From Alphaproteobacteria bacterium RIFCSPHIGHO2_12_FULL_63_12 (GTDB lineage Bacteria; Pseudomonadota; Alphaproteobacteria; Caulobacterales; Parvularculaceae): a stretch of DNA of 37,362 bases. Under the pieces are notes generated by a model that worked only from the letters and a program-made list of their open reading frames with translations, did no database searches and was not told where the DNA came from. The DNA is taken from positions 44,732 through 82,093 of the forward strand of contig MEMM01000003.1 in NCBI GenBank assembly GCA_001767925.1. The letters run 5' to 3'. Of this stretch, positions 8,807-15,938 are shown in pieces. The first letter of the stretch is position 1. Every line of letters starts with the position of its first letter. The position numbers were made by a program, and so were the translations under genes.

Positions 8807-10768
8807 TCATCGGCGAGACTTTTGCGGCAGCGCGAAGGCGACGATCTCATCGCCAAGCCGTGTCGACATCCTGCCGTGACCGCCGGCGTAGATGACCACA
8901 TATTGCCGGCCGTCCCATTCATAGGTCATCGGCGTCGCCTGCCCGCCCGCGGGAAGCCTTCCCTTCCAGAGTTCTTCGCCAGTTTCGATGTCGAAGGCGC
9001 GCAGGTAATCGTCCATCGCCGCGCCGATGAAGACGAGGCCGCCGCCGGTTGCGATCGGACCGCCGAGATTGGGCGTGCCGAAGGGGAGCGCGAGCCCGCC
9101 AGCGATATCCTTTGTCGTGCCAAGCCGCTTTCGCCAGACGATCGCCCCCGTATCGAGATCGACCGCGGCGATGACGCCCCAGGGCGGCGGCGTGCAGGGC
9201 AGCATGAGCGGCGACACCAGCAGATCGCGCCTGACGCCGTAGGGCGCGCCCTTCTGCGGCGAGACTTCGGCGTCGTGGTGCAGCTCCCTGACCGCTGCGA
9301 CCTCTTCTTCGGGAATAAGCGTCACCCGATGCGCCATGTTGCTCATATTGACGATGAGGAGATTGCGCGTTTCGTCATAGGCGGCGCCGCCCCAGTTCGC
9401 GCCCCCGCCATTGAAGGGATAGATGAGCGTCCCTGTTGTCGACGGCGGCGTGAAGAGCCCGTCAGATCGCGCCCGCGAGATTTCTCGCGCGCAAAAACGC
9501 CGATCGAGGAATGTCAGGCCGAACGCGTCCTTCGGCTCCAGTCGGTCCGGAACGATCGGCGGCGTTGCGACGGGAAAGGGCTGCGTCGGCGACAGCCACT
9601 CGCCGTCGACGGCCCCTTGCGGAACCGCGCGCTCCTCGACCGGCAGGAAAGGCGTTCCCGTGTCGCGATCGAGAACGAAGACAAGTCCCGTCTTCGTCAC
9701 CTGCGCCACGACATCGTGCGGACGCCCGTCGCGCCAGACCGTGTAAAGTCCCGGTTGCGCCGGGAGATCGTAATCCCAGATGTCGTGATGCACCGTCTGA
9801 AACCGCCAGACGCGCTCACCGGACTCCGCCTTCAGCGCGACGATCGAATCTGCGTCGTCGTTAGCGCCCGGACGAAGCCCGCCGAAAAAATCCGGACTGG
9901 CGCTCGACGTCGGCAGGAAGACAAGCCCGCGTTTTTCATCGACGGCGATCGGCGCCCAGACATTGGCCTGACGCAGGCCCGGCGCCGGATCGAAATTCCA
10001 TTTCGGCGCGCCGGTTCGCGCATCATACGCCCTGACGACGCCCGACGGCGCCGCGACGCGCACATTGTCCGAGGACGAAGAGCCGACAATTACTGTATCG
10101 CCGACGACAACCGGCGGCGAGGTGATCTGAAACTCGCCCGGCCACACAAGGTCCGTTTCAGGATCAAGGGCGACCTCGCCGTTCCGGCCGAAATCGCCGC
10201 AGGGAACGCCGGTCGCGGCGTCGAGCGAAACAAGGCGCCCATCATTCGTTCCCATGAAGAGGCGCGCGGCGCAGGCGTCCTCGGCGCCAGCGTCGCGCCA
10301 GAAAGCGACGCCCCGGCACACGAACTGATTGGCGGGCCGCTGGTCGAGCGCGATCTTCGCGTCGTGGCGCCATAACTCTTTTCCGCTCGCCGGATGCAGC
10401 GCGATGACTTCATTGAACGGCGTGCAGAAGACGAGGCGTCCATCGACCAGAATCGGCGTCGCTTCCGCCGCCGCTTGCTCCTGCACCGCGGGCGGCCGCT
10501 GCGCGTCGCCGGTTTCATAGGTCCAGGCGATTTCAAGCGACCGGACATTGGCGGGCGTGATGTCGTGAAGCGCGCTGAACCGCGCGCCGCCGGAATCGCC
10601 GCCGTAATGCGCCCATCCCCGCCCAGCGCCCGGCGTCGCCGCGCCGTGCGGCGTTGCGACGCCGTCAATATCCAGTCCGCGCGCGCCGCCCAGCAACGGA
10701 ATCAACGATCCGCCGGCGATCAGGGCGGCGACGAAAACAATAATCGCGATCAGAATTACACGTTTCAT
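8807..10768 (-). CDS. Membrane-anchored PQQ-dependent dehydrogenase (quinoprotein)
   Basis: 653 residues. One N-terminal membrane helix (about 3-27) anchors an eight-bladed propeller in the periplasm. Family features include GWAHYGGDSGGARFSALHDI, NVRSLEIAWTYETGD, the repeated tryptophan-docking motifs (SGKELWRHD, TGAPKWNFDP, SGERVWRFQ, TGAIVWRKRL, TGEELWKGRLP), the catalytic-site VHHDIWDYDLPAQP and a terminal GGHGRMSTRLGDEIVAFALP. It resembles the single-helix glucose/quinate-type quinoprotein dehydrogenases rather than the soluble methanol dehydrogenases, and no haem-binding CxxCH domain is fused. Its electron acceptor would be ubiquinone. No PQQ biosynthesis genes lie in the window. The substrate cannot be assigned. 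Confidence 0.92.
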   Translation of the reverse strand: MKRVILIAIIVFVAALIAGGSLIPLLGGARGLDIDGVATPHGAATPGAGRGWAHYGGDSGGARFSALHDITPANVRSLEIAWTYETGDAQRPPAVQEQAAAEATPILVDGRLVFCTPFNEVIALHPASGKELWRHDAKIALDQRPANQFVCRGVAFWRDAGAEDACAARLFMGTNDGRLVSLDAATGVPCGDFGRNGEVALDPETDLVWPGEFQITSPPVVVGDTVIVGSSSSDNVRVAAPSGVVRAYDARTGAPKWNFDPAPGLRQANVWAPIAVDEKRGLVFLPTSSASPDFFGGLRPGANDDADSIVALKAESGERVWRFQTVHHDIWDYDLPAQPGLYTVWRDGRPHDVVAQVTKTGLVFVLDRDTGTPFLPVEERAVPQGAVDGEWLSPTQPFPVATPPIVPDRLEPKDAFGLTFLDRRFCAREISRARSDGLFTPPSTTGTLIYPFNGGGANWGGAAYDETRNLLIVNMSNMAHRVTLIPEEEVAAVRELHHDAEVSPQKGAPYGVRRDLLVSPLMLPCTPPPWGVIAAVDLDTGAIVWRKRLGTTKDIAGGLALPFGTPNLGGPIATGGGLVFIGAAMDDYLRAFDIETGEELWKGRLPAGGQATPMTYEWDGRQYVVIYAGGHGRMSTRLGDEIVAFALPQKSRR

Positions 10769-10818
10769 CAGTTTCAGCTCGCTCGGCGGTCAGTCGGCGG
10801 TCAATGGATTTGCACGGA

Positions 10819-12102
10819 CTAAGAAGGCAGAAGAGAAGACGATTTCGCGCATCCTGGCATGTCGTCAACCCTGCGCCATATTTGACGCTTGCAGAAGACC
10901 AGCGCGCATCCTTCAAGCTCCAGCGCGCCTTCGGCGGCCAGCCTTATCTTGCCGCGATAAGTGCGCCCGTCTTCCGGGTTGGAAAGCCAGCCGTCGTGAA
11001 ACACGTCGCCGTTCCAGACGAAATCGCCGAGCATCATCGCGTCGCCTTGTCTTGCGGCGATTGCCGGATCCCAAGACCAGACGAGCCTCCCGCACAGTTG
11101 CGACGGATCGCTCGCGCAGCGATCGAGCGCGACATGCGCGCCATGGCCCTCGGTCGCCCAGATGCCGGTGAGGGCGTCAAACGGCGCGTCCGGACGATCC
11201 AAAGCCGCCGCGCTGTCTGAAAAAGCGCCGGAGACAAAAACCGCAAGTGCGACCAGCGCCGAAGTCGCCCCCGGCGGAAGCCGCATCGCGCCGAGCGCCG
11301 ACCCATCGAGAGGTTTTCTGACCGCCGCCGCGAATTTCTCGCGGTAAAGCGGGTGCTCGGTCTTCATCACGCGGTCCCAGAAGGTGAAATAGAGGCCGTA
11401 ATTCCAGCCGGCCTGCGCATGGTGGAGGTCGTGATGAGTGACTGTCGTCAGCCAGTCGAAAACGGGCCACCCGTTCCGCCGCGCCGGGAACCATTCGTAT
11501 CCTGAATGGCCGATGACGTTGCGGATAATCATGTGCGCGAGGAAGAGGAAGATCGCGGCGTGAGCGATCGGCATCAACAGCAGGAGGAGCGGCAGGAAGG
11601 CGGCGTTGATCGCCGCTTCGCCGACATTGAAGGAATACGCCGTCCAGGGCGAAGGATTGTGCGATTTGTGATGCAGGCGGTGGATCCGACGAAACAGGCG
11701 CGGGTCGTGGATCAGCCGGTGCGTCCAGTAGAACCAGGCGTCGTGCAGGATGATGACCGCGCCGAGCGAGACCCAGAAATAGGCCCAGCCGAATTTCGCC
11801 GGGTCGTCATAGGCTTTCATGAACCCGGCCTGCGACCCCATCACCGAGACGATCCCCCCGATCGCGAAAATCGCCGAGGTGCGAACCGACGCCGCGATCT
11901 CACGCGCCATCTGGTCGCGTTTGGGCGAGTCCTTCCGGATCTTGCGCCCGGCGAAGCGGCCGGCGAACGCCGCCGTCAGGAGAAAGACGGCCAGGGCGAC
12001 GACGAAATAGCGGCCGAACTCGAACGGCAGGATCTGGAAAAACCAGCCGGCGGCGGTCTCGATAAGTCCTGTTCCGTCGGTGCTGGCGTAGGGGTGGTTC
12101 AT
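10819..12102 (-). CDS. Sterol desaturase/fatty acid hydroxylase fused to a DUF2147 domain
   Basis: 427 residues from the ATG at 12102 (GGAG 6 nt upstream; a second ATG at 12114 is also in frame). Residues 1-260 are a polytopic fatty-acid-hydroxylase-superfamily domain with all three di-iron histidine clusters: HDAWFYWTH (120-128), HRLHHKSH (141-148) and HHDLHH (223-228). Residues 273-300 read exactly like a cleavable signal peptide beginning with Met, with a hydrophobic core and SAAA ending. Residues 311-411 are a DUF2147-like beta-barrel domain (GIWATEGHGAHVAL, CGRLVW, FVWNGDVFHDGWLSNPEDGRTYRG). No ribosome binding site precedes the internal Met, and there is no stop between the halves. The second half would be held in the periplasm by this internal helix. 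Confidence 0.85.
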   Translation of the reverse strand: MNHPYASTDGTGLIETAAGWFFQILPFEFGRYFVVALAVFLLTAAFAGRFAGRKIRKDSPKRDQMAREIAASVRTSAIFAIGGIVSVMGSQAGFMKAYDDPAKFGWAYFWVSLGAVIILHDAWFYWTHRLIHDPRLFRRIHRLHHKSHNPSPWTAYSFNVGEAAINAAFLPLLLLLMPIAHAAIFLFLAHMIIRNVIGHSGYEWFPARRNGWPVFDWLTTVTHHDLHHAQAGWNYGLYFTFWDRVMKTEHPLYREKFAAAVRKPLDGSALGAMRLPPGATSALVALAVFVSGAFSDSAAALDRPDAPFDALTGIWATEGHGAHVALDRCASDPSQLCGRLVWSWDPAIAARQGDAMMLGDFVWNGDVFHDGWLSNPEDGRTYRGKIRLAAEGALELEGCALVFCKRQIWRRVDDMPGCAKSSSLLPS

Positions 12103-12137
12103 GGCGGGCTCCATCGAAGCGATCAGGCAAGGATGGC

Positions 12138-12155
12138 AAGTCCGCCGCCGGACTT
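12138..12155. repeat. Short inverted repeat between the AraC and desaturase genes
   Basis: AAGTCCG and CGGACTT arms flank a CCGC loop, upstream of the desaturase-DUF2147 gene and 76 nt after the AraC stop. There is no T-run, so it is not a clear terminator. It could be an operator. Confidence 0.35.
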
Positions 12156-12230
12156 CTCAGCAAAGCCGCAAATTCGTTAGCGTTTTCGGATTTGATCAGA
12201 GGGTTTCGGAAATGACGCGGCGCGGCGGCG

Positions 12231-13295
12231 TCATTCGCCGAGCTTCGCCTTGCGGAATTCGGTCGGCGTCATGCCGGTCGCTTCCTTGAAGGCGCGGTTG
12301 AACGGCGCGATCGAGCCATAGCCGACATCGAGCGCGATCTGCAGCACCTGCCGGCGCGCCTGCGCCGGGTCGGAAAGGAGGCGCCGCGCTTCCTCAAGCC
12401 GGTAGGAATTGAGAAAGGCCGAGAAATTCCGATGCCCTAGCTGGCCGTTGATGAGCGCGCGAAGCTGGTGTTCGGGGACGCCGACCTTCGCGGCGAGCGA
12501 GGCGACGGCGAGCCCTTCTTCCCGCCAGACGCCATCCGCCATCAGCGCTGTCAGGCGGTCATAGGCGGGCCTGTCCGCGGCGCGCATCGCCGGCGAGGGC
12601 ATCGCCTCCGCAGAGTCGCCGGCGGCGGCTCCTTGCGGCGCACCGTCGAGGACTTCCGCTTTCATCGCCAGCAGCCAGACGCCGAAGGCGAGCGTCATCA
12701 GGAGGAGCGCGCTTGCCTGAAAGAGCAGCACCCATGGCGGCGGTTGGTCGCGGAACCCGACGGTCTCCGAATAATTGATGATGAAGCCGGTCACCCCGAC
12801 CGCCGCCGCGAAAATGATCCGGAACCGGCGCCGACCTTCGATGAGATCGTCATTGAAGAAACGCAGCGCCGAGTAAATCGCATGACCGAAGGCGCCGATC
12901 ATCACGAGGCGCGCGAGCACGAAACTCGCCGTCCACGCGCCGCCGGTGACGCCGGTGAAGTGGAAGATCACGATCGGGGCGATCAGCAGCAGCGGAATGA
13001 GCGCGATCCATCGCATCCGGAAGCGGTCGTCGAACAACGACTGCGCAAACCACCAGAAAATCACCGGCGCGATGATCGACATCAGGCTGATCGGGACGAT
13101 CAGCGGTCCGATAGCTTCAATCAGCGGAACCGAGGTGTTGATCATGTAGCAGGCGGCGGCGAGGATGAACGCCGCGCCAAGACCCCGGCGCCAGGTCAGC
13201 GGCCGCCGCGAAAGAAAGACGAGCGCAATCAGGATTTCGGCGCCGACCGTCATCCCGCGCAACAAGGTGTCGATCAGCAACAGCTCATGTGACAT
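12231..13295 (-). CDS. Membrane-anchored AraC-family transcriptional regulator
   Basis: 354 residues. The first ~212 contain about seven hydrophobic helices (for example 15-29, 38-52, 62-83, 97-113, 122-145, 158-175, 187-210). They are joined by a polar linker to a C-terminal AraC DNA-binding domain: the first HTH around 262-283 (LAVASLAAKVGVPEHQLRALI) and the second around 318-340, ending YGSIAPFNRAFKEATGMTPTEFRKA. This layout matches a known group of membrane-bound AraC regulators that sense signals in or at the membrane. It diverges from the ArsR gene, with 81 nt between the starts, and reads towards the desaturase fusion, a plausible target. I see no clear ribosome binding site at 13295. 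Confidence 0.88.
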   Translation of the reverse strand: MSHELLLIDTLLRGMTVGAEILIALVFLSRRPLTWRRGLGAAFILAAACYMINTSVPLIEAIGPLIVPISLMSIIAPVIFWWFAQSLFDDRFRMRWIALIPLLLIAPIVIFHFTGVTGGAWTASFVLARLVMIGAFGHAIYSALRFFNDDLIEGRRRFRIIFAAAVGVTGFIINYSETVGFRDQPPPWVLLFQASALLLMTLAFGVWLLAMKAEVLDGAPQGAAAGDSAEAMPSPAMRAADRPAYDRLTALMADGVWREEGLAVASLAAKVGVPEHQLRALINGQLGHRNFSAFLNSYRLEEARRLLSDPAQARRQVLQIALDVGYGSIAPFNRAFKEATGMTPTEFRKAKLGE

Positions 13296-13356
13296 CGGCG
13301 CGGACAGTTCCGAGGCGCGCGGCCGCTGTCAACGGCCTTGACGCCGGCGCCGGTTT

Positions 13357-13376
13357 AGGTAACTATATTGTTACCT
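13357..13376. promoter_or_regulatory. ArsR operator overlapping the arsR promoter
   Basis: Perfect inverted repeat: AGGTAAC (13357-13363), a 6-nt spacer TATATT, then GTTACCT (13370-13376), ending one base before the arsR-like ATG at 13377. The spacer TATATT is a good -10 element placed so that transcription would begin at or next to the ATG. Self-repression by ArsR-type proteins at such sites is well known. Confidence 0.7.
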
Positions 13377-13745
13377 ATGAACGCCGACAATGACATGAAC
13401 GCGGTCTTTTCCGCCCTCGCGCATGAAACGCGCCGGCGGATTCTCGACCTCCTGCGCCAAAATCCCGGCGCCGGCGTCGGCGAGATCGCGCACGAGTTCG
13501 ACGTCTCCCGGATCGCGATCATGAAGCATCTCGCCGTCCTTGAAGAGGCGAACCTCATCGTCTCGCAAAAGGACGGGCGCACCCGGCGCCTCTATTTCAA
13601 CGCGGCGCCGATCCAAATGATCTACGACCGCTGGACCGACGACTATAGCGGCTATTGGGCGGGCGAGATCACGCGCCTCAAATATCTCGCCGAGGCGCGG
13701 GCGCGCGACGCCAACAAGAAGTCAAAACGCGGGAGGGCGACATGA
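13377..13745 (+). CDS. ArsR-family winged-helix repressor
   Basis: 122 residues. The fold is a classic small ArsR winged helix: NAVFSALAHETRRRILDLLRQNPGAGVGEIAHEF, a recognition helix VSRIAIMKHLAVLEEANLI, and a beta-hairpin wing VSQKDGRTRRLYFNAAP. There is no metal-binding CxC motif, so it is not a metal sensor of the classical type; it fits the group paired with SRPBCC/AHSA1 proteins. The ATG at 13377 has no Shine-Dalgarno. The -10-like TATATT ends 7 nt before it, suggesting a leaderless transcript. A TTG three codons upstream lies inside the operator and is unlikely to be used. The stop overlaps the next gene's start (ATGA), so the two are translationally coupled. Confidence 0.9.
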   Translation: MNADNDMNAVFSALAHETRRRILDLLRQNPGAGVGEIAHEFDVSRIAIMKHLAVLEEANLIVSQKDGRTRRLYFNAAPIQMIYDRWTDDYSGYWAGEITRLKYLAEARARDANKKSKRGRAT

Positions 13746-14269
13746 CCGACGACAAATACGCAGCGCGCCAGATCTACAAGGTGATCATCAAGGCACCGAT
13801 CGAGACCGTGTGGTCGGAGTTGATCAAGACGACGAGCCCCCGTCCCTTCTTCTGGAACTCATCCTGGGATACGCCGTCGATGCAAGCCGGGCAGCCGTTC
13901 AGGATGCTTTCGGCTGACAAGCGCGCGGTCGGCGTCGTCGGCGAATTCCTGGAGATGAAACCGCCGCACCTTCTCTCCCACACTTTCCGCCTGACTTCGC
14001 TGGACGATCCGCCGTCGAAGGTCACCTACACGCTGAAGGAGACGCCTGAGGGCGTCGAATTCTGTCTCATCACGGACAATATCGCCGCCGGCTCGAAGAG
14101 CGTCAAATCGATGGACAGCGGCGCGAAATTCATCGTCGAGAATTTCAAGGCGTTCGTCGAGACCGGAAAGCCGACGTTCGGCGCGCGCGTGCAAAACGCG
14201 ATCTTCGCCCTGATGGGGCCGATGACGCCGAAGGCGCTGCGCGCCGAGAACTGGCCGCTGGGCCGGTAA
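13742..14269 (+). CDS. SRPBCC (AHSA1-like) domain protein
   Basis: 175 residues from the ATG at 13742, which overlaps the ArsR stop as ATGA. The protein has the START/AHSA1 helix-grip pattern: a first strand and helix IYKVIIKAPIETVWSELIKT, then GVVGEFLEMKPPHLLSHTFRL, VTYTLKETPEGVEFCLITD, and a long C-terminal helix around GAKFIVENFKAFVETGK. This fold forms a cavity for hydrophobic ligands or partner proteins. ArsR-SRPBCC pairs are common in bacteria, and the repressor is thought to respond to the ligand or stress handled by the partner. The substrate is unknown. The frame continues upstream, but only the coupled start keeps the fold intact. Confidence 0.88.
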   Translation: MTDDKYAARQIYKVIIKAPIETVWSELIKTTSPRPFFWNSSWDTPSMQAGQPFRMLSADKRAVGVVGEFLEMKPPHLLSHTFRLTSLDDPPSKVTYTLKETPEGVEFCLITDNIAAGSKSVKSMDSGAKFIVENFKAFVETGKPTFGARVQNAIFALMGPMTPKALRAENWPLGR

Positions 14270-14403
14270 AGGGCGCGGCAAGGGTCATGGCGAGAGCGCC
14301 AACGCAAACCGGCGAGTTTGCCAGCGAATACCACTTTTGGTTGTGTTTCTGGCGGCCGGCGGCGTCAAAAAAATATTTTTGGCCTGCGGCATTCTAAACG
14401 TTC

Positions 14404-14416
14404 CGTAACCGTTACG
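14404..14416. promoter_or_regulatory. Palindrome upstream of the VPLPA-CTERM gene
   Basis: CGTAAC-C-GTTACG, a perfect 13-bp palindrome 67 bp before the gene start in an AT-richer stretch. It is a possible operator. The arm resembles the ArsR site (GTAAC/GTTAC), but the spacing differs, so I do not assign it to that repressor. Confidence 0.35.
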
Positions 14417-14482
14417 ATTCTGTTAATCTTGATTCGTCGCTGGGATGGGCGGCGACACAGGTTCAACCATGGGGTGAGTGTC

Positions 14483-15088
14483 ATGAAGAGTTTTCTGGCC
14501 GCGCTTACAGCTCTCGCGTTTTCCGCCACCGCCGCGCAAGCGGCGTTTATCGACTTCGTCGCCGACGCCGCCGCCAATCCTGGCGGTTTTCCACAGGGCA
14601 CCGTCAAGACCTTTGGCAATATCAGCGTCGCGATTACCGCCAATCCGAACAACCCGTTTCTTGACGATCTTTTCAACAGCAAGCCGGGCGGGCTCGGCGC
14701 CTGCATCACGATCGCGACCAATAGCGATTTTTGCGATCCGAAAATCGCGGGCAATTCCGACAATATCGGCGTTGGCGAATCGGTGACGCTGGATTTCGGC
14801 CAGAAGGTCGACATCTCGAACCTTTCCTTCAACGCCGTCAATCATGCGAGCCTTAACAACAGCCCGCAAACGCTACTCGTCAACGGCGTCGAGTGGACGT
14901 TCAGGAATTTGCTCGCCGCGGTTTTGACCGGCGTCTCCGTCCTCACGCTCGCTTACGGCGGATCGAACGCGGCCGAGTTCTATGTATCGAGCCTCACCGC
15001 GGTTCCGCTGCCGGCGGCCGCGCCGCTGCTGTTTTCAGGGCTGGCGGGTCTCGCCTTCTTCGGACGCCGCAAGCGCAAGACGGCCTGA
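14483..15088 (+). CDS. VPLPA-CTERM sorting domain protein
   Basis: 201 residues. A cleavable signal peptide MKSFLAALTALAFSATAAQA leads to a mature beta-rich domain of about 150 residues with two cysteines (in GACITIA and DFCDPK). The C-terminal 28 residues (174-201) form a sorting tail: VPLPAAAP, a hydrophobic membrane helix, and a basic GRRKRK end. This is the VPLPA variant of the PEP-CTERM signal, recognised by an exosortase that cleaves and probably glycosylates the protein for export, often together with an exopolysaccharide. No exosortase gene is in the window. The ATG at 14483 is chosen from the signal peptide; the frame is open further upstream without similarity. A strong terminator follows. 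Confidence 0.85.
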   Translation: MKSFLAALTALAFSATAAQAAFIDFVADAAANPGGFPQGTVKTFGNISVAITANPNNPFLDDLFNSKPGGLGACITIATNSDFCDPKIAGNSDNIGVGESVTLDFGQKVDISNLSFNAVNHASLNNSPQTLLVNGVEWTFRNLLAAVLTGVSVLTLAYGGSNAAEFYVSSLTAVPLPAAAPLLFSGLAGLAFFGRRKRKTA

Positions 15089-15112
15089 TCGCGACTTTCG
15101 GTTTTGAAATCG

Positions 15113-15147
15113 AACGGCCGCCCTTCATGGGGCGGCCGTTTTCTTTT
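15113..15147 (+). terminator. Rho-independent terminator after the VPLPA-CTERM gene
   Basis: AACGGCCGCCC pairs with GGGCGGCCGTT (11 bp) around a 6-nt loop, followed by a T-rich TTCTTTT tract, 24 nt after the stop codon. Confidence 0.88.
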
Positions 15148-15181
15148 GGCGCCCGCGCCGTCGCGCTGGTAAGGCTTCGGG

Positions 15182-15643
15182 ATGCCGACGCCATCCCTTT
15201 TCATCGACGCCGACGCCTGTCCGGTGAAAGAGGAAGTCTACAAGGTCGCGATCCGGCATGACGCTCCCGTCCTCGTGGTGTCGAATGGCGGCATCCGCAT
15301 CCCGGAGCATCCCTTGATCGCGCGTCAAATCGTCGGCGCCGCGTTCGACGCCGCGGATGACTTCATCGCCGGCAAAGCGGGGCCGATGACGGTCGTCATC
15401 ACCGCCGACATTCTTCTCGCCGACCGCTGTCTGAAGGCCGGCGCCGCGGTGATTTCGCCGAACGGATTCCCGTTCACGACGGGCTCGATCGGCGCGGCGA
15501 TCGCCACACGGGCGATCATGCAGGATCTGCGCGGCAGCGGCGATCCGACGGCGGCCGGCGGTCAACGGCAGTTCTCGAAAGAGGACCGCTCGCGTTTCCT
15601 GCAATCGCTCGACGCGGCGATCGTCAAACTGAAACGCGGCTGA
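15182..15643 (+). CDS. UPF0178 (YaiI/YqxD, DUF188) family protein
   Basis: 153 residues, matching the family length. Signature segments are FIDADACPVKEEVYKVA near the N-terminus, VVSNGGIRIP, the acidic VVITADILLADRCL, and SPNGFPFTTGSIG, with a closing FSKEDRSRFLQSLDA. The fold is PIN-like: the conserved aspartates of DADACP and TADILLAD sit where a metal-dependent nuclease site would be. The biochemical role of the family is not established. The ATG at 15182 lies shortly after the preceding terminator, so the gene needs its own promoter in that short gap or depends on read-through. Confidence 0.9.
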   Translation: MPTPSLFIDADACPVKEEVYKVAIRHDAPVLVVSNGGIRIPEHPLIARQIVGAAFDAADDFIAGKAGPMTVVITADILLADRCLKAGAAVISPNGFPFTTGSIGAAIATRAIMQDLRGSGDPTAAGGQRQFSKEDRSRFLQSLDAAIVKLKRG

Positions 15644-15723
15644 AAGCGGAAAATCGAAAGCGTCAGCGCCGTATTTTCCGCCTAGTCCCCGCGCCCTTTT
15701 GGTCATTTTTTACGAGCCCGCGC

Positions 15724-15754
15724 GGGGTGCAGCCCGAAACGGCGCCCCCTTTTT
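15724..15754 (+). terminator. Possible terminator downstream of the UPF0178 gene
   Basis: GGGGTGC pairs with GCGCCCC (7 bp, one G-U) across an 11-nt loop, followed by one C and five T. The loop is long and it lies 80 nt after the stop, so this is only moderately convincing. The rest of the 15644-15938 gap shows no gene. Confidence 0.4.
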
Positions 15755-15938
15755 ATGTCGCGCGGCGCGCCGAACGCTTTCGCAGAAAGAGCCAGCGTCG
15801 CCGGCGCAGTCCAAACTTCACGATGTCAAAGAGCCGCGAGCCCGCCCGCGAGGGCGAACCCGCTTGTTGATGCTGACATGGGAGTTTCGATCAACGGTTC
15901 AAGCGTCGATTTTGGGGTATTTCAATTCCGGTTTTCGC

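Noticed and set aside
8822-10375. Long plus-strand open frame over the PQQ dehydrogenase
   Set aside because: Arg/Asp-rich antisense shadow with no recognisable domain; the minus frame is a complete quinoprotein.
14404-14416. Third ArsR operator upstream of the VPLPA-CTERM gene
   Set aside because: The arms resemble the ArsR site but are only one base apart instead of six, so binding by the same dimer in the same geometry is unlikely.
15644-15938. Small gene or RNA in the gap after the UPF0178 gene
   Set aside because: No ORF with a credible start or composition and no strong promoter; only a weak terminator-like hairpin at 15724-15754.
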